DNA of 64,000 nucleotides from Macrobrachium rosenbergii (GCF_040412425.1 NC_089749.1:14644662-14708661), one strand, 5' to 3'; positions 35,781 through 49,057 are shown, counted from the stretch's first letter. Translations and numbers: made by a program. The notes: generated by a model not told the origin, from the letters alone.

Positions 35781-36035
35781 ACGTGTCCTTTTGAGAGAGG
35801 GATAAGGACGAGATAATGACTCGTTAGACAGGAATCGTTGAGATAATTAACTTTGCGCAATATCTCGTTAGATGCGCTTCAGCGGTCTCCAGAAGTGCCA
35901 GCGAATATTACCCGAGTTCATCTCTTCTGTCGAATTCATTTTATTTATATTTGATTTTGTTGTCAGTTTGTTTCAGTTTTAGTTGAGCTGTGAATCTGAC
36001 TTTCTGTTTATTTATTCATTGCAACTGATCAGTTC

Positions 36036-36276
36036 TTCGGTGGGCGCGCTGTTGGCTCAGCAGCGTTCGAGTTCTCCTACCGCTAGTGAATAATTAAGAG
36101 GAATTTATTTGGTAATAGAAATTCATTTCTTCGTCATACTGTGGTTGATCCCACAATGTTGTAGGTCCAGCTGCAACCAGCTGGTTTTTAGCCACGTAAA
36201 ATAAATCTAACCTTCGGCCGTATCTCTAGAGAGCTGTTAATCAGCTCAGTTCTGGTTAAACTAAGATATACTTAAC
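36036..36276 (+). mobile_element. SINE A copy (tRNA-derived), diverged
   Basis: B-box-like AGCGTTCGAGTTCTCC, then the shared body, ending CTAAGATATACTTA. Several small deletions relative to 9505-9778. Confidence 0.7.
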
Positions 36277-36344
36277 GGATCGTCAAACCCTGACTTATGG
36301 TTTCCAGAAGTCCATCATCTCGAGTGTCCCTAAATGAACAAGTT

Positions 36345-36600
36345 CCCTCAGGACAGTGCTGTTGTGCACCACGGGGTGCAACAGGCATTACTTAAAGGCC
36401 TTTGCAGCGTCTCTTCGGCCCCTAGCTGCAACCCCCTCATTCCTTTTACTGTACCTCCATTCATATTATCTTTCTTCCATCTTGCTATCCACCCTCTCTT
36501 AACAATTATTTCAAAGTGCAACTGCGAGGTTTTACACCTTTCAAACCTACCGACTCTCAATTTCCTTTCCAGCGCTGAATGACCTCGTAGGTCCCACTTT
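36345..36600 (+). mobile_element. Repeat B copy
   Basis: Begins at about CAGTGCTGTTGTGCACC and ends CTCGTAGGTCCCA, with the 3' tail missing. It follows SINE A by about 70 bp. Confidence 0.75.
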
Positions 36601-38234
36601 TCCGGTTTCTGGGACGCGTATTGTTTACGTCACAAGACCTCGAGAGAGAAAATAGTACTTGCCATTAAGTGGCGGTTCTTTCGGGCGTCTGTTGACGAAT
36701 TATTTAATTTTACTTCAATTAAAACATCACATTGACAATTTATTTATGAAGAGGCGGCGTAACTTTCACTGGAATTCTGATTCGTCGCGAAGTCTTAAGT
36801 TTACGCCCAATTGCTGTACGAGTGAACAACTATGTAATTGTTGTGCGATTGTTTTCGGGGAGCTGAATGACAGACAACCATTTGACGGGGATATAAGTGG
36901 CTGTTCTGGAATTGGGGTGGGGTGGGGGAGGGGGGGAAGGGAGCTGCTGGTCCGTTACTGGCCTATTTAGCTCAGTACTGATATTCAAAGCCCGCCTTAA
37001 TCAGCGTCTCTTGCAATTTTAGTGTTGGGGTTAACGGCACTGTTGGCTTTTGGGGTGCTAAGATGACAGTTATAATTCGAGCGCTGGTGACGAAGAAAGA
37101 AATTTGTTTTGCTCAACAAAGGACTATTCAAAGTTATCCAAAATAATCAGTCTTTGATGAAAAGAAGAATTTCACATAATACGCGTTGGGCTCCTCTATC
37201 TAGCTCCGCCGAGGACATAGTGATTAATCATTGCTTTTCTCCAGAATCCTTTTCACACAGGCTTGAATGTCAAAGTGAAATTAGTGAGCAGGATGTCGAT
37301 GTCACTGATACTAAAGAAGCTGCATAAAGAAAAAAAATAATTGAAAGTGGTCATTTAACATCAGAAGGATAATTTTTTTTATTGAATATGGTGACCATAT
37401 GACACTGAAAACATCTTGATGTTTGTACAGCCATTTTCGAACCTTTTCAGATCTGGCCTCACGCAGAAGAGAAGAGTGCCCAGCCTCATCTTAACGTATT
37501 TCCATGGAGCCCTGAACGTGAAGCTACCAGCCATGGAGACCATTTTCAAACGACCAAGGGCATCGAGGAGCCAGGAACTGGAGGACATTAGAGGGCTAAT
37601 GTTGCAAACTTCCAAAAAATAGGACACATTATTGCGCAGCACCTGGCTTTTGGTCTTGACAAGGAACACTGTGGTGTCCAGCCTTCCAACCACCGGCCTC
37701 CTATGGGAGAGGGAAACAGCTCCCTCCTATGCAAGGTAAGACCAGATAATTATGCAGTTCATCATTATTTTTGAGTGAGGCGTGATGGTTATTGTTATTA
37801 TTTTTGTAAGGTCTGATTAGTTTAGAGTGGGTTCTTCTTTTTAGGATGAATTGAAGGCTATATCTTATTTTCGGTTTATTTGCAATGATTTCTGTGGTTA
37901 TTGATGCATTTCAACCCAAAATCATGATATTGCTGAACCCTCGTGTTCTTTGTTTATCGAAGATAAAACGACGTTCATTGAGTAAACAGAAAATTGTCGC
38001 TTGAAGTTAATATTCATTTTTTTTACGGTCGCAAAGTTAACTATTTACGCATTATTATGTCATCACTGTAGCCAAGGCATTTCCCTTGAACTGGGGCAAC
38101 AAAAAAAAAGAACGAATTTGCAGGTATAAGCTGTAATGTGTCCTTCCACGGGCTGTGAGATACTGATTTTTTATGACCTATGGTGACCAGAAAATAACTT
38201 GGTCGGATCAGGGCGCGGTTGTTTTTGCTTTACA
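36601..38234. other. No confident gene; some exon-like pieces
   Basis: Frames at 37109-37327 and 37416-37622 look moderately protein-like (Ser/Glu-rich; Lys/Arg-rich), and CTATGCAAG|GTAAGACC at 37736 is a good donor, but no consistent spliced frame joins them. Confidence 0.3.
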
Positions 38235-38285
38235 GTAGCGCGTGACGTCACAGATACACCTGGGCAGACCGCGGTCAGTTTTGGA
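38235..38285 (+). promoter_or_regulatory. CRE palindrome plus initiator-like site
   Basis: GCGTGACGTCACA at 38241-38253 contains a full CRE (TGACGTCA). About 25 nt on, GCGGTCAGTTTT resembles an arthropod TCAGT initiator. The stretch is CpG-rich. Inference only. Confidence 0.25.
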
Positions 38286-38472
38286 ACGAGGGTGGGTAGA
38301 CCTTGTATCTCTATAGACCTTGACTGGTAAATTTCTGGAACCCTAAGATTTGTGTACGGTCGATGCTCACTTATCTTTTTGTTAATCAAGCGGTCTTCGA
38401 AACTGTAGCTCTGAGCATTGCCATTTGACAGGTGAACATCGACTACCCTTGCGCCCTATTTACCGTCTATCG

Positions 38473-38760
38473 ATGGGAATTTTAAAAGACCCTCCATTAG
38501 CCACTCCAACATCTCCTAAAAACATAACAGACACTTCACACGTCTCGACTGTCGACCTAATCCACGCAACAACTGGCTGCTGGGAGAAAGGGCGCGGTGA
38601 CTGCACAATACATGTACATATGCTACCGGGGTCTAAGCGATGCCAGGCAGGGCAGCCGATCGAGGCTACGGTCGACCCTAAAGCCAACCAAAGCCCTTCA
38701 AAGAAGGCTCGTGCTTACCCCCATACAAATGGGAAAAAGCACATTAAAAGAAGAAGATAA
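38473..38760 (+). CDS. Possible single-exon ORF, 95 aa, unknown
   Basis: ATG at 38473, stop TAA at 38758. The protein is Thr/Pro/Ser-rich at its start, has Cys in the middle (GCWEKGRGDC) and ends in a Lys/Arg-rich tail (KKHIKRRR), like a nuclear-localisation signal. Codon choice is more GC-rich than the surroundings. A promoter-like stretch with TGACGTCA and TCAGTTTT lies 190-230 nt upstream. I do not recognise it; it could be a fragment of a transposon protein or chance. Confidence 0.25.
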   Translation: MGILKDPPLATPTSPKNITDTSHVSTVDLIHATTGCWEKGRGDCTIHVHMLPGSKRCQAGQPIEATVDPKANQSPSKKARAYPHTNGKKHIKRRR

Positions 38761-38769
38761 TTAGATAGG

Positions 38770-39716
38770 AATGCAGTCTAATACAACCTACCCAAATCTA
38801 ACTTCACCTTGAACAAAGGATCATATCTTGACTAATGCTGACCTTTCCACCCGAGTCCACCCCCCGCCGCAACCTACGTGACCTCTTCGGCCTTCGGTGC
38901 CATACATGGGGGTGTGTGATAATTCTTAGGACCTCATAATCTCTTCTTTATAAATTTGAGGGTATACAGACGTATTCATAATACTGAAGCGGGCGGATAA
39001 TAATTATATACTTCAACACAGTACAAGATAAAATATTTTGGTAACTGTAAAACCTCTTGAGATTCGCCCCTTTGTATAATAACTCATTTTCGTTCCTTCT
39101 TTTTCAATGGCTCATTTACTTTGCTGAAGAGTAAATATTTAACCTGTTATTTTTTTTTTTTCACGGGAAGACAGCCGTAAGTTTGTAATCCCACTTGAAA
39201 CGCTTATTCCTATTACTTCGACGTTTATACGTTCAATTGGCATCGTATATTGGTTGCTGCTATTATAGCTTCGAGTTCTGGTCATTTATGCCCCGAAGGG
39301 CTAGTACTAAACACGGCGTCCCAAGGAGGTTCCGTCATGCCTTCCGGCCTAAACTTCACATGGCCCAAAGCTGTGACGGCCTTACAGGTTCACGGCCGAA
39401 AATAATACGGCCTAATCGTCCCGAACTCTTAGCTTCGCTGTCATCATAGTTTTAGGTCTTATTTTTTTTTAAGAAAAAGAAAATTTATTATAATTTATAT
39501 ATATAAAAAATAAACTCTCCTTTTCATTTGCATAAATCGGGCAGTCTTAATATTGTCTAACATTGAACATTTCATAGTATTATTTTATTATGTACATTGC
39601 CCGTGAGTTTTTTTTTATAAAAAATATAATTTTTTAATCGCTTAACAGACGTCTACTGCAGATTAAATGTTAACCTTGCCATCAGGGTGACAAAAGGATT
39701 GGGGGAGAGAAAAGAA
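38770..39716. other. No gene seen
   Basis: CpG-richer patch 39290-39440 without supported frame; otherwise AT-rich. Confidence 0.4.
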
Positions 39717-39721
39717 TATTT

Positions 39722-39782
<61 letters not shown>

Positions 39783-39859
39783 ATGATCGCATTTCAGTTT
39801 CAGACAAAAATTTTTTTCATCATCGTTTGATACTTTGTTAAGTTCACGTAATGTAAATA

Positions 39860-39931
<72 letters not shown>

Positions 39932-40011
39932 ATTTTGCCTTTCAGTTTCGGGTAAACATGTTTTTCATCATCTTTGTTAACACCAGCCAAGTAAGCTGAA
40001 TGTAGGTACGC

Positions 40012-40087
<76 letters not shown>

Positions 40088-40162
40088 TGCCATTCAGTTT
40101 CAGGTAAACATGTTTTTCATCATCGTTTGTTATAGCTAAGTAGGCTAAATATAGGTACGCCG

Positions 40163-40215
<53 letters not shown>
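39717..40215 (+). repeat. (GA)n with repeated 60-90-bp spacer, four blocks
   Basis: Spacer themes CATTTCAGTTTC, GGTAAACATGTTTTTCATCA and GTAGGTACGC alternate with GA tracts of 48-67 bp. Confidence 0.9.
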
Positions 40216-40216
<1 letters not shown>

Positions 40217-40361
40217 TAGATAATCCCTTCTTTCGCTACATCCAATCAGTGATCCTAGAAAAGTAATATAAACACCACGTGTCCGTGAAATGAAAATAGC
40301 ATCTGTTTTTTTATTTGATTTTTTTATAAGTTTGAGATGATTCCAGCAGCCCTGCGGAAAT

Positions 40362-40364
<3 letters not shown>

Positions 40365-40457
<93 letters not shown>

Positions 40458-40508
40458 TATACTAATAATAATAATGCTAATTAGTATTGTTAATAATAAT
40501 AATAATAA

Positions 40509-40539
<31 letters not shown>

Positions 40540-40596
40540 TAACAATAATAATTGTTATTATTATTAATAGTATTATAATATTAATAATATATTGAT

Positions 40597-40658
<62 letters not shown>

Positions 40659-40700
40659 GGTATTATTATCATCATCATCATCATTATTATTATTATCAAA
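40365..40700. repeat. (AAT)n/(ATT)n inverted compound tract
   Basis: AAT then ATT at 40365-40455, AAT 40490-40550, ATT 40605-40695; strongly self-complementary. Confidence 0.95.
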
Positions 40701-41019
40701 GTGATAGCATACTCACCCCATCACACGGACTTTCTCTACATATTATTTTTGATTAATCTCACGGACTTTACATATATATACTTTTATATTTTTGATTAAT
40801 GAACGGGGGGGGGAGGGGGGACTTGTTGGATTTGATTCCGAAGACCGAAGATTTATCATCCGTCCTTTGCTGGTCCCAATGATTTATACCCTCGCATATT
40901 CTTAATTCCTTCGTGTGAGTTATCTCTTCGCCCTCCTGGTGTAATGTGCGCGCTCGAGTTCCTCGTGTAATTTATATCTGCTTACGTTTGCTTCCTGTAA
41001 TTTGTAACTGTCTGTATTT

Positions 41020-41960
41020 TCTTCGTGTGATTTGTATCTGTGGTTTTATTCGTGTTTTGTATCTGTAGTTTTTCGTGTTTTGTATTTGTGTTTTTTCGTG
41101 TTTTGTATCCGTATTTTTTCGTGTTTTGTATCTGTATTTTTCGTGTTTTGTATCTATATTTTTCCGTGTTTTGTATTTTTTTTCGTTTTTTGTATCTGTA
41201 TTTTTTCGTGTTTTGTATCTGTATTTTTTTGCGTTTTGTATCAATTTTTTTTCGTGCGATTTATATCTGTATTTTTTCGTTTTTTGTATCTATTATTTCG
41301 TGCTATTTGTATCTGTATTTTTTCATGTTTTGTATCTATTTTTTCGTGTTTTGTATCTGTATTTTCTCGTGCGATTTGTATTTATTTTTCCGTGTTTTGT
41401 ATATGTATTTTTCGTGTTTTGTATCTATTTTTCCGTGTTTTGTATATGTATTTTTTCGTGCGATTTGTATCTGTATTTTTTCGTGTTTTGTATCTGTATT
41501 TTTTTCGTGCAATTTTGTATCTGCATTTTCTTCTATGTTGTTTCTCTATGTATTTTCTTTCTGTAGTTTGTATCTATCTTTATTTTCTTCTTTTAATTTG
41601 TATATTTAATTTTTTCGTGTAATTTGCATCTACATTTTCTTCCTGTAATCTGTATCGTTTTGTATTTTCTTCGTGTAGTTTTTATTTGCTATATTTGCTA
41701 TATTCACTTCGTGCAATTTTTATCTGCAATTTTCTTCGTCTAATTTGTATCTTTCTGTATTTTCTTCATCTAATTTTCATCTACCTTTGTTCATGTAATT
41801 TACATGTCTGTATTTTCTTCTTGTACTAATTAGTATCTATCTGTACTTTCTTCATGTAATTTGTAACCACATTCTCTTTGTGTAAGTTATTTCTGTGCGT
41901 ATTCTCTTCCTGTAGTATCGTTATTTTCATCGTTAAATCGATATCCTCATTTCCCTCGTA
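41020..41960 (+). repeat. 22-24-bp T-rich minisatellite
   Basis: Units TTTTTCGTGTTTTGTATCTG repeat about 25 times, well conserved to about 41520 and degenerate beyond. All three plus frames are open (Phe/Cys/Tyr/Ile-rich), which is a repeat effect. Confidence 0.85.
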
Positions 41961-42317
41961 CAATTTATTGCCTTATTGTCCTCTTTCAATAGATATCCAC
42001 CGTTTCGTGTTGTCATGGACTATTCTTCTAAGGTAATTTATATCCTCAGTTCACATCTTCATTTTCCCAGCTTCCCTATTGCAGTTATGATGCAGATTCA
42101 CGTTATGTGTCTTTATAATCCTCATTCCTTGTTAAATTTACAGCAATCTTTGTCCTTAATTAATGTTTATCCACGTCCTCCTGTCGGGAATCGCGTTTCC
42201 CCTCTCGCATAATTTATTCATGAGTGCAAAAAAACTCTACATAACTGAAACTTTCTTGAAATTGAATTCAGGTTCCCTTTCGATTTTAAATTTCACCACG
42301 GAAACAAACAAGTAAAA

Positions 42318-42652
42318 AATGCCCCGAAGTTCCTTCAGCGCAGTCGAGTTTTCTGTGGAGCGTATAATCAAGGCCACCGAAAATAGATCTATCTTTCGGT
42401 GGTCTCGGTATAATTCTGTATGAGCCGCGGCCCGTGAAACTTTAACAATAGCCCGGTGGTGGCCTGTCCCATATCGTTGCCTGAAGCCCGATTATGACTA
42501 ATTTTAACCTTGAATAAAATAAAAAAAACTACTAAGGCTAGAGGGCTGCAATTTGGTATGTTTGATGGTTGGAAGGCGGATGATCAACATACCAATTTGC
42601 AGCCCTCTAGCCTCAGTTGTTTTTAAGATCGGAGGGCGGACAGAAAAAGTAG
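42318..42652 (-). mobile_element. Element C copy 5
   Basis: Inverted copy, truncated at its 5' end after GGGCGGACAGAAAAAG. The palindrome is intact at 42526-42620. Confidence 0.8.
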
Positions 42653-42713
42653 AGAACTTCCAGTTGTTAGTAAACAAGCGCGTGTAGGCAGACGTCTTCC
42701 TCTTCGTACTCCT

Positions 42714-42758
42714 CCCTTCTTCTTCTTCTTCTTCTTCTTCTTCTTCTTCTTCTTCTTC
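42714..42758 (+). repeat. (CTT)n
   Basis: About 14 CTT units just downstream of element C copy 5. Confidence 0.95.
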
Positions 42759-42759
42759 T

Positions 42760-43719
42760 AGTATATAGTAAAGTCGCTGGGTTAGACATAGTTTCTTTAC
42801 GAAGCAAAGCTCCATAAAAGTGGGGTTCGAGACTAAACAAAGTTTACATCTCAGTGCAGTTCTCAATTTTAGGTATGATTATAATTTGTTTAGTGGCAAG
42901 TATTATCTTTGGTTATGAAATACTTTTTTTTCCACCATTTCCTGGGTCTTTTTTTTTTTTTGTCTTAATGTTTTCTCACCAGATCGTTCATAGTACCATA
43001 TAAGTTCATATCAGTCCTGCCAGTTTCACATTAAGAACTTTGTTGTATAACGTGTTTGTTATAATTTATAACTATTTGTAGTTCTTTCACCACAGTTAAT
43101 TAACTATAGAGGAGATTTTATCCCCTTAAATGTACGCAAATACGCACTGATCCTCACACGCCCAAGCCTCAAATTTCCTATCACCGTCTTTACTTTCCTA
43201 TTTTCATAATTTAGGACCTATAACTTCTTTGCCGTGTCTATGTCATTCTTCTTTTGTAGAAGCGTCTTCCTTTTTGTCGAAGGCAAGAAGGTTCTTGATG
43301 GTACAGAAATTGTACCGTTCTCATTTTGCCGTTGTATCTGACACTCCGTTCTCTAGAATTCCCTCGGGGCTTGGAATCCACTGCAGTTTTACATAATTAC
43401 ATCTGCTATTCATGACAATATGCATCTCACCTTCATTGCGAACATTGCTATCGAGGCCCCTTGCGTCACACGGCGTTCAAGGCAATGATGATGAAGGGGG
43501 AGGAGGAGGGGCGAGGGAGGGTGGGAGAGGTGGGGAGAAGGAGGGGTGGGGAGAAGAGGAGGGGGAGGATGAGGAATCACCTCAAATCGCAGATACGTGG
43601 AACAGCAAATGATTCCTCACCCAGAAGAGACGTAGAGTGGTTTAGTTTAAAATTTCTGTTCAGATCCATTGACAAGGAGTACTTGCAGAAAAGACCAAAT
43701 CTGATTATCTTTTTTTTTT
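42760..43719. other. No gene seen
   Basis: Unique DNA; a G-rich GGAGG stretch at 43495-43575. Confidence 0.4.
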
Positions 43720-44040
43720 TTTTTTTTGGATCCATCATTATACGTCAGAATAGTTCTGAAACTTATCTACCTTTCTTAAAATTTCCTGAATAGATTTAGA
43801 TTCGAGACACATAATCCGAGTAAACGACCTATGAAGACTTAGAACCAAAGACTGCAAAAGACCAACTATCTGTACTGATATCTTTTTTTTTTTATTGTTT
43901 TGGATCCATCATTATACGTCAGAATAGTTCTGAAACTTATCTACCTTCATCTTACCGAGTACTTGAATAGGTTTAGAGATTCGGACGTATGGCACCATAA
44001 TCCGAGTAAACGACCTATGAAGGAAAATTAGAACCAAAGA
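43720..44040 (+). repeat. Direct duplication, period 174
   Basis: TTTGGATCCATCATTATACG at 43725 and 43899, followed in both by CTGAAACTTATCTACC and AATCCGAGTAAACGACC. Confidence 0.8.
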
Positions 44041-44729
44041 AGAAGAATAATGAAAGCTACAAAATAGAAGAAAAATACTTTTCTGCGAATAGTGGAAATC
44101 AAAGAGAAAGCAAAAAAAAAAATTATGCAAAAAATGCACACATACTCTTAGAGTTTCCCCACGAAAAAAATTGCAAAAATACAATAGTGGGGAAGAAAAT
44201 AAATAAACAAACATTACGCCTAATGTGATATAGTAAATTGCATTACTATATCAAATACAAAATCAAGGACTTTCGAACACCTGAACCAAGGCAAAGAGAG
44301 ACAAGGTCTACCCAGTTGGGTGGAGTCGCCTCCCACACCTGGGGTAACTACGTAGGCGATGACGTATCTTAGAGGTACCTGCTCATCACGGCAGTTCACC
44401 CGATGACGCAGTAAGGAGGTAGACAAAGCTCCGCCTACATGGGGGATTTTGGGGGGAAGTGAACAGACCTCCTCTTTCTCTTGGCCTTGACCTGAACGGT
44501 TTTCCTCATCAGTTTTTACGTTAAGATACAAATCGAGAGGGCAGTTTTCCCATGGGGCGCGGGGCGGGACGATAACAACCCATCACGAAAGTACGGTTCG
44601 GCTGTTGCTTAGGTAATTCCGAATGCAGCCGGCAGTTGCGCCAACCTCCTTCATCTTCTGACTTGCGATGTTACAACTACCTGTGCTGCATGAGTGCCAT
44701 AGTCGGAAACATACACTGGGACGTCGGCT

Positions 44730-44731
44730 AT

Positions 44732-44768
<37 letters not shown>

Positions 44769-44828
44769 GTTGGGGAGCATGATTTTACGACCTCTTTTAT
44801 CTAGTTCCTCATTCTACCTCCGTCCAGT

Positions 44829-44885
<57 letters not shown>

Positions 44886-44971
44886 GTGAATATCACAGCC
44901 AAGCAGAGCTTTGTGAAATAAATGTACGTATGTACATTTTGCTCCAAATTCTCTCTCTCTCTCTGTCTCTG

Positions 44972-45003
<32 letters not shown>

Positions 45004-45045
45004 TCTCTAAGATGGATACTGACGAGTACTTGCCATATTTCTCAA

Positions 45046-45113
<68 letters not shown>

Positions 45114-45153
45114 AGATGAATGCTGACGAGTACTTGCCACACTTCTCAAATAT

Positions 45154-45218
<65 letters not shown>
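44730..45218 (+). repeat. (GA)n, (CT)n and first CT-spacer units
   Basis: A GA tract (44733-44764), then CT tracts with AAGATGGATACTGACGAG, TACTTGCCA and TTTCTCAAATATT. The spacer is the same family as the array at 47388-48200. Confidence 0.9.
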
Positions 45219-45221
<3 letters not shown>

Positions 45222-45626
45222 TTAGCAACTAGGCACTTCCACGCCACCCCATTCTGATTAACAATCCAGCTATTCGACCTCCGTGAAGGACGAACCAAAA
45301 ATAAAATAAAAAAAAACTCCCAAAGCATTGCTTCGAAAGACGCGACATGACCTTGGCGCCTAATGCATTTGAATGAGAGGGAATCTGTCCTCCGAAGGGG
45401 ATTACCATAGGGCGCTGTGTCCCTTTGATCGCCGGGGTCCCCCGACGACGCCTGCGTCAAAGGTAATGGGTTTCTTAATTGATTTTCATCTCGCTGCGAC
45501 AAAAGAGCGACAAGAAATGGGGGAAATGGATGCGCCTTTATGTTTGTGAGAACTCGGGTCTCCGAAGGCTGTTGTGCGACGTATTATTAGGCGGCGTTAT
45601 TCATCCTCTGTGGGATCGGTCCTGTT

Positions 45627-46345
45627 ACCATTTTTTTTAGATGAGCGTTATTTATTGGGCTATAAATAGCTGGCATTGAAGTTTCAATCAGCGTTATTAT
45701 TGGGGTATAAATAGCTGGCATTGAAGTTTCAATCAGCGTTATTTATTGGGGTATAAATAGCTTGCATTGAAGTTTCAGTCAGCGTTATTTATTGGGGTAT
45801 AAATAGCTGGATTGAAGTTTCAATCAGCGTTATTCATTGGGGCATAAATAGTTGGCATTGAGGTTTCAGTCAGCGATATTGGGGCATAAATAGCTGGCAT
45901 TGAAGTTTCAAGCAGCTTTATTTATCGGGCTATAAGTAGCTGAAATTGAAGTTTCAATCAGCGTTATTTATTGAGGTATAAATAGCTTGCATTGAAGTTT
46001 AAGTCAGCGTTATTTATTGGGGTATAAATAGCTGGCATTGAAGTTTCAGTCAGCGATATTGGGGTATAAATAGCTGGCATTGAAGTTTCAATCAGCGTTA
46101 TTCATTGGGGCATAAATAGTTGGCATTCAACTATTCAAGTCCAAAGAATTCATATCCTAGTTCTTTTGGAATTGAAGTTTTAGTCAGGACTCAATCAGCG
46201 TTATTTTCTCTGTGAAATTTGTTGAAATCAGCGTTATTTATCGGACTATAAACAGCTGGTTGTTTCAATCAGCTCGTTCAAATTTTTCAATCATTCTTTC
46301 AATATCTTTATTTATCGGGCTTAAACAGGTAAATTTCAATCTTCT
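45627..46345 (+). repeat. 46-bp minisatellite carrying TATAAATAG
   Basis: Eleven clear units (45640-46125) with GGGGTATAAATAGCTGGC, ATTGAAGTTTCAATCAGCG and TTATTTATT; two or three degenerate units reach 46345. Some units are 42 bp by loss of TTAT. Confidence 0.9.
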
Positions 46346-46769
46346 GTAAATTTCAATCAGCTTTTATCACCTATAAGTTTCCATCTTTCAGTATCTTTGT
46401 ATTTGATAAATTTCCATCTCTGTATCATTTTCTCCACTGAAGTTTTAGTAAATTTTGCCATCTCTCATGTATCATGATCTCAGTAAAAACAAACATTGAT
46501 TAATTTCCATCAGGTGCACTGTATGCATTTCAGGACCTCTGTCATTTTCTTTGCTGTACCTCGTCTTATTCTCTTTCTTTCTTATGAAATAAATTACCTT
46601 AATGCAAGCAGCGAGCAAGTAAAAATGTTGTATTCTGTTCTGAATTTTCTTTTACCACTCAAACGTTTTTGGGGTCTTCCTTTTCGAGTACCTACTGTTT
46701 GCATTTGTCATATAACCAAGGACCCATTTTCTCTGTGAAATTTGTTGAAAGGTCTGAAAACAATTTTTC

Positions 46770-47020
46770 TTTCAATATATATACCTATATTTCCATCTTT
46801 CAGTATATATATATATTTCTCCCATATATATATATATATATTTCCATATATATTTTCGTTCATAAATAAATACCTTAATATATATATTTTCTTCATATAT
46901 ATATATATAACCAAGGACCCCGAAAACAATTTTATATATATATATTGTGTATATATATATATATATATTGTGTATATATGATATATATAGAGAGACAGAC
47001 AGACAGACAGACAGAGAGAG
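46770..47020. repeat. TA-rich stretch with (GACA)n
   Basis: Irregular TATA/TTTCCATATA units, with two copies of ACCAAGGACCC (46706, 46910); GACA 46991-47016. Confidence 0.8.
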
Positions 47021-47367
47021 TGATACGTACCAAACACAGCTATAATTAAGTCATGGACATTTCCCAATAATATAATATTAAAATAATATTTCAAAGTTTC
47101 AGTTGGGCATTTATGAGAAACTATTCATCAATGAATGAATACGATAAACATTTGCTGCATTTTTCAGAATATTAATAACAACATCTTTTTCTCTTTCTCT
47201 TTCACTTTCACTGAATTCAGCGGAGCCTTGTACAGTAGATCAAATAAGACCGCAGCCGAGTCGTGGATATTTTTCCCGTCGATGTTGGCAGTAATTTCGT
47301 GGCTTCTGAGTTTCCGTTTGGTATTCATGAGAAACATTGCATCCGCTGATGAAGGACAATGAATAAT

Positions 47368-47389
47368 GCTTGGCACATTTCTCAAATAT

Positions 47390-47444
<55 letters not shown>

Positions 47445-47453
47445 AGATCTTTA

Positions 47454-47520
<67 letters not shown>

Positions 47521-47552
47521 AGATGAATGCTGACAAGCATTTAACTTTCTAT

Positions 47553-47615
<63 letters not shown>

Positions 47616-47718
47616 AGATAAATACTGACAAACACTTGACACATTTCTCTAATATTAATCTCTCTCTCTCTCTCTCTAAGAGGAATACTGACAAGTGCTT
47701 GAAACATTTCTCATATTA

Positions 47719-47783
<65 letters not shown>

Positions 47784-47834
47784 AGATGAATGCTGACAAG
47801 CATTTAACACATTTCTCTAATATTAATTTCTTAT

Positions 47835-47891
<57 letters not shown>

Positions 47892-47998
47892 AGATGAATA
47901 CTGAGAAGTACGTACTTGAAATATTTCTCAAATATTAATCTCTCCCTCTCTCTCCCCAAGATGAATACTGACAAGTACTTGATATATTTCTCAAATAT

Positions 47999-48057
<59 letters not shown>

Positions 48058-48099
48058 AGATAAATACTGACAAATACTTGACACATTTCTCAAATATTA

Positions 48100-48158
<59 letters not shown>

Positions 48159-48205
48159 ATGAATAGTGACAAATACTTGACACATTTCTCAAATAGAGAG
48201 AGAGA
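47368..48205 (+). repeat. Compound array: (CT)n plus ~45-bp spacer, about ten units
   Basis: Spacer AAGATGAATACTGACAAG, TACTTGACACATTTCTCAAA, TATTAAT between CT tracts of 20-60 bp. The last spacer (48180) is followed by GA instead of CT. Confidence 0.9.
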
Positions 48206-48599
48206 AAGAGAGAGAGAGACGTCATTCAATTTCACCATGGATTCAGAGAACAAAAGTTACAAAAAAGAACGAGAATCGAGTAGAAATCAAAGGAACAGGC
48301 TTAATATTATGCTGGATGAATCACACATCATGTCTTACAAATCGATACAACATACATCACAATTTATACAATACAGTGTACATCAAATACAACATCCATC
48401 ACAATTCATGCACCATATATCCTAAATTACATAACATAGTAAATCGCAAATCTCATACATTTTACGGAGGGTTTTCGTGACTCAGTTTCCGTATTTTCTT
48501 CGAGAGTTAATAACAGCGAGATCCTTTCCGCCCTTCTGATACTGTTATGCATGACGGGTAAGGAGATCCTTTATCATTTAAATGCAAAGTGACAAGGGA

Positions 48600-48617
48600 C
48601 ATGCCATGCATAAATTG

Positions 48618-48685
<68 letters not shown>

Positions 48686-48746
48686 AAAGCTTAAATATAA
48701 ATGCTTAGTATCGTTTTGGAAATTGGAGAATATTACAGAAATGTCA

Positions 48747-48810
<64 letters not shown>

Positions 48811-48966
48811 AAAACATTAAGTACAAATACTTAGTATCGTTGTAGAAATTGAAGAATATTACAGAAAAATGTCACGAGAGAGAGAGAGAGAGAGAATAAA
48901 ACCTAAAGTACAAATGTTTAGTATCGTTGTAGAAATTGGAGAATATTACAAAAATGTCACTTAAGC

Positions 48967-49005
<39 letters not shown>

Positions 49006-49022
49006 TGAAAGAGAAAGCCCCT

Positions 49023-49057
<35 letters not shown>

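Noticed and set aside
35066..35860. 264-aa proline-rich ORF on the minus strand, longest in the window
   Set aside because: Produced by the stop-poor G/A minisatellite; no domain, no splice or promoter support, and translation only mirrors the repeat.
41032..41622. 196-aa, 189-aa and 163-aa hydrophobic ORFs in all three plus frames
   Set aside because: All frames of the 22-bp T-rich repeat are open, so openness is not evidence of coding.
44220..44531. 103-aa minus-strand ORF in a GC-richer patch
   Set aside because: No domain, no splice signals, ordinary composition for unique DNA here.
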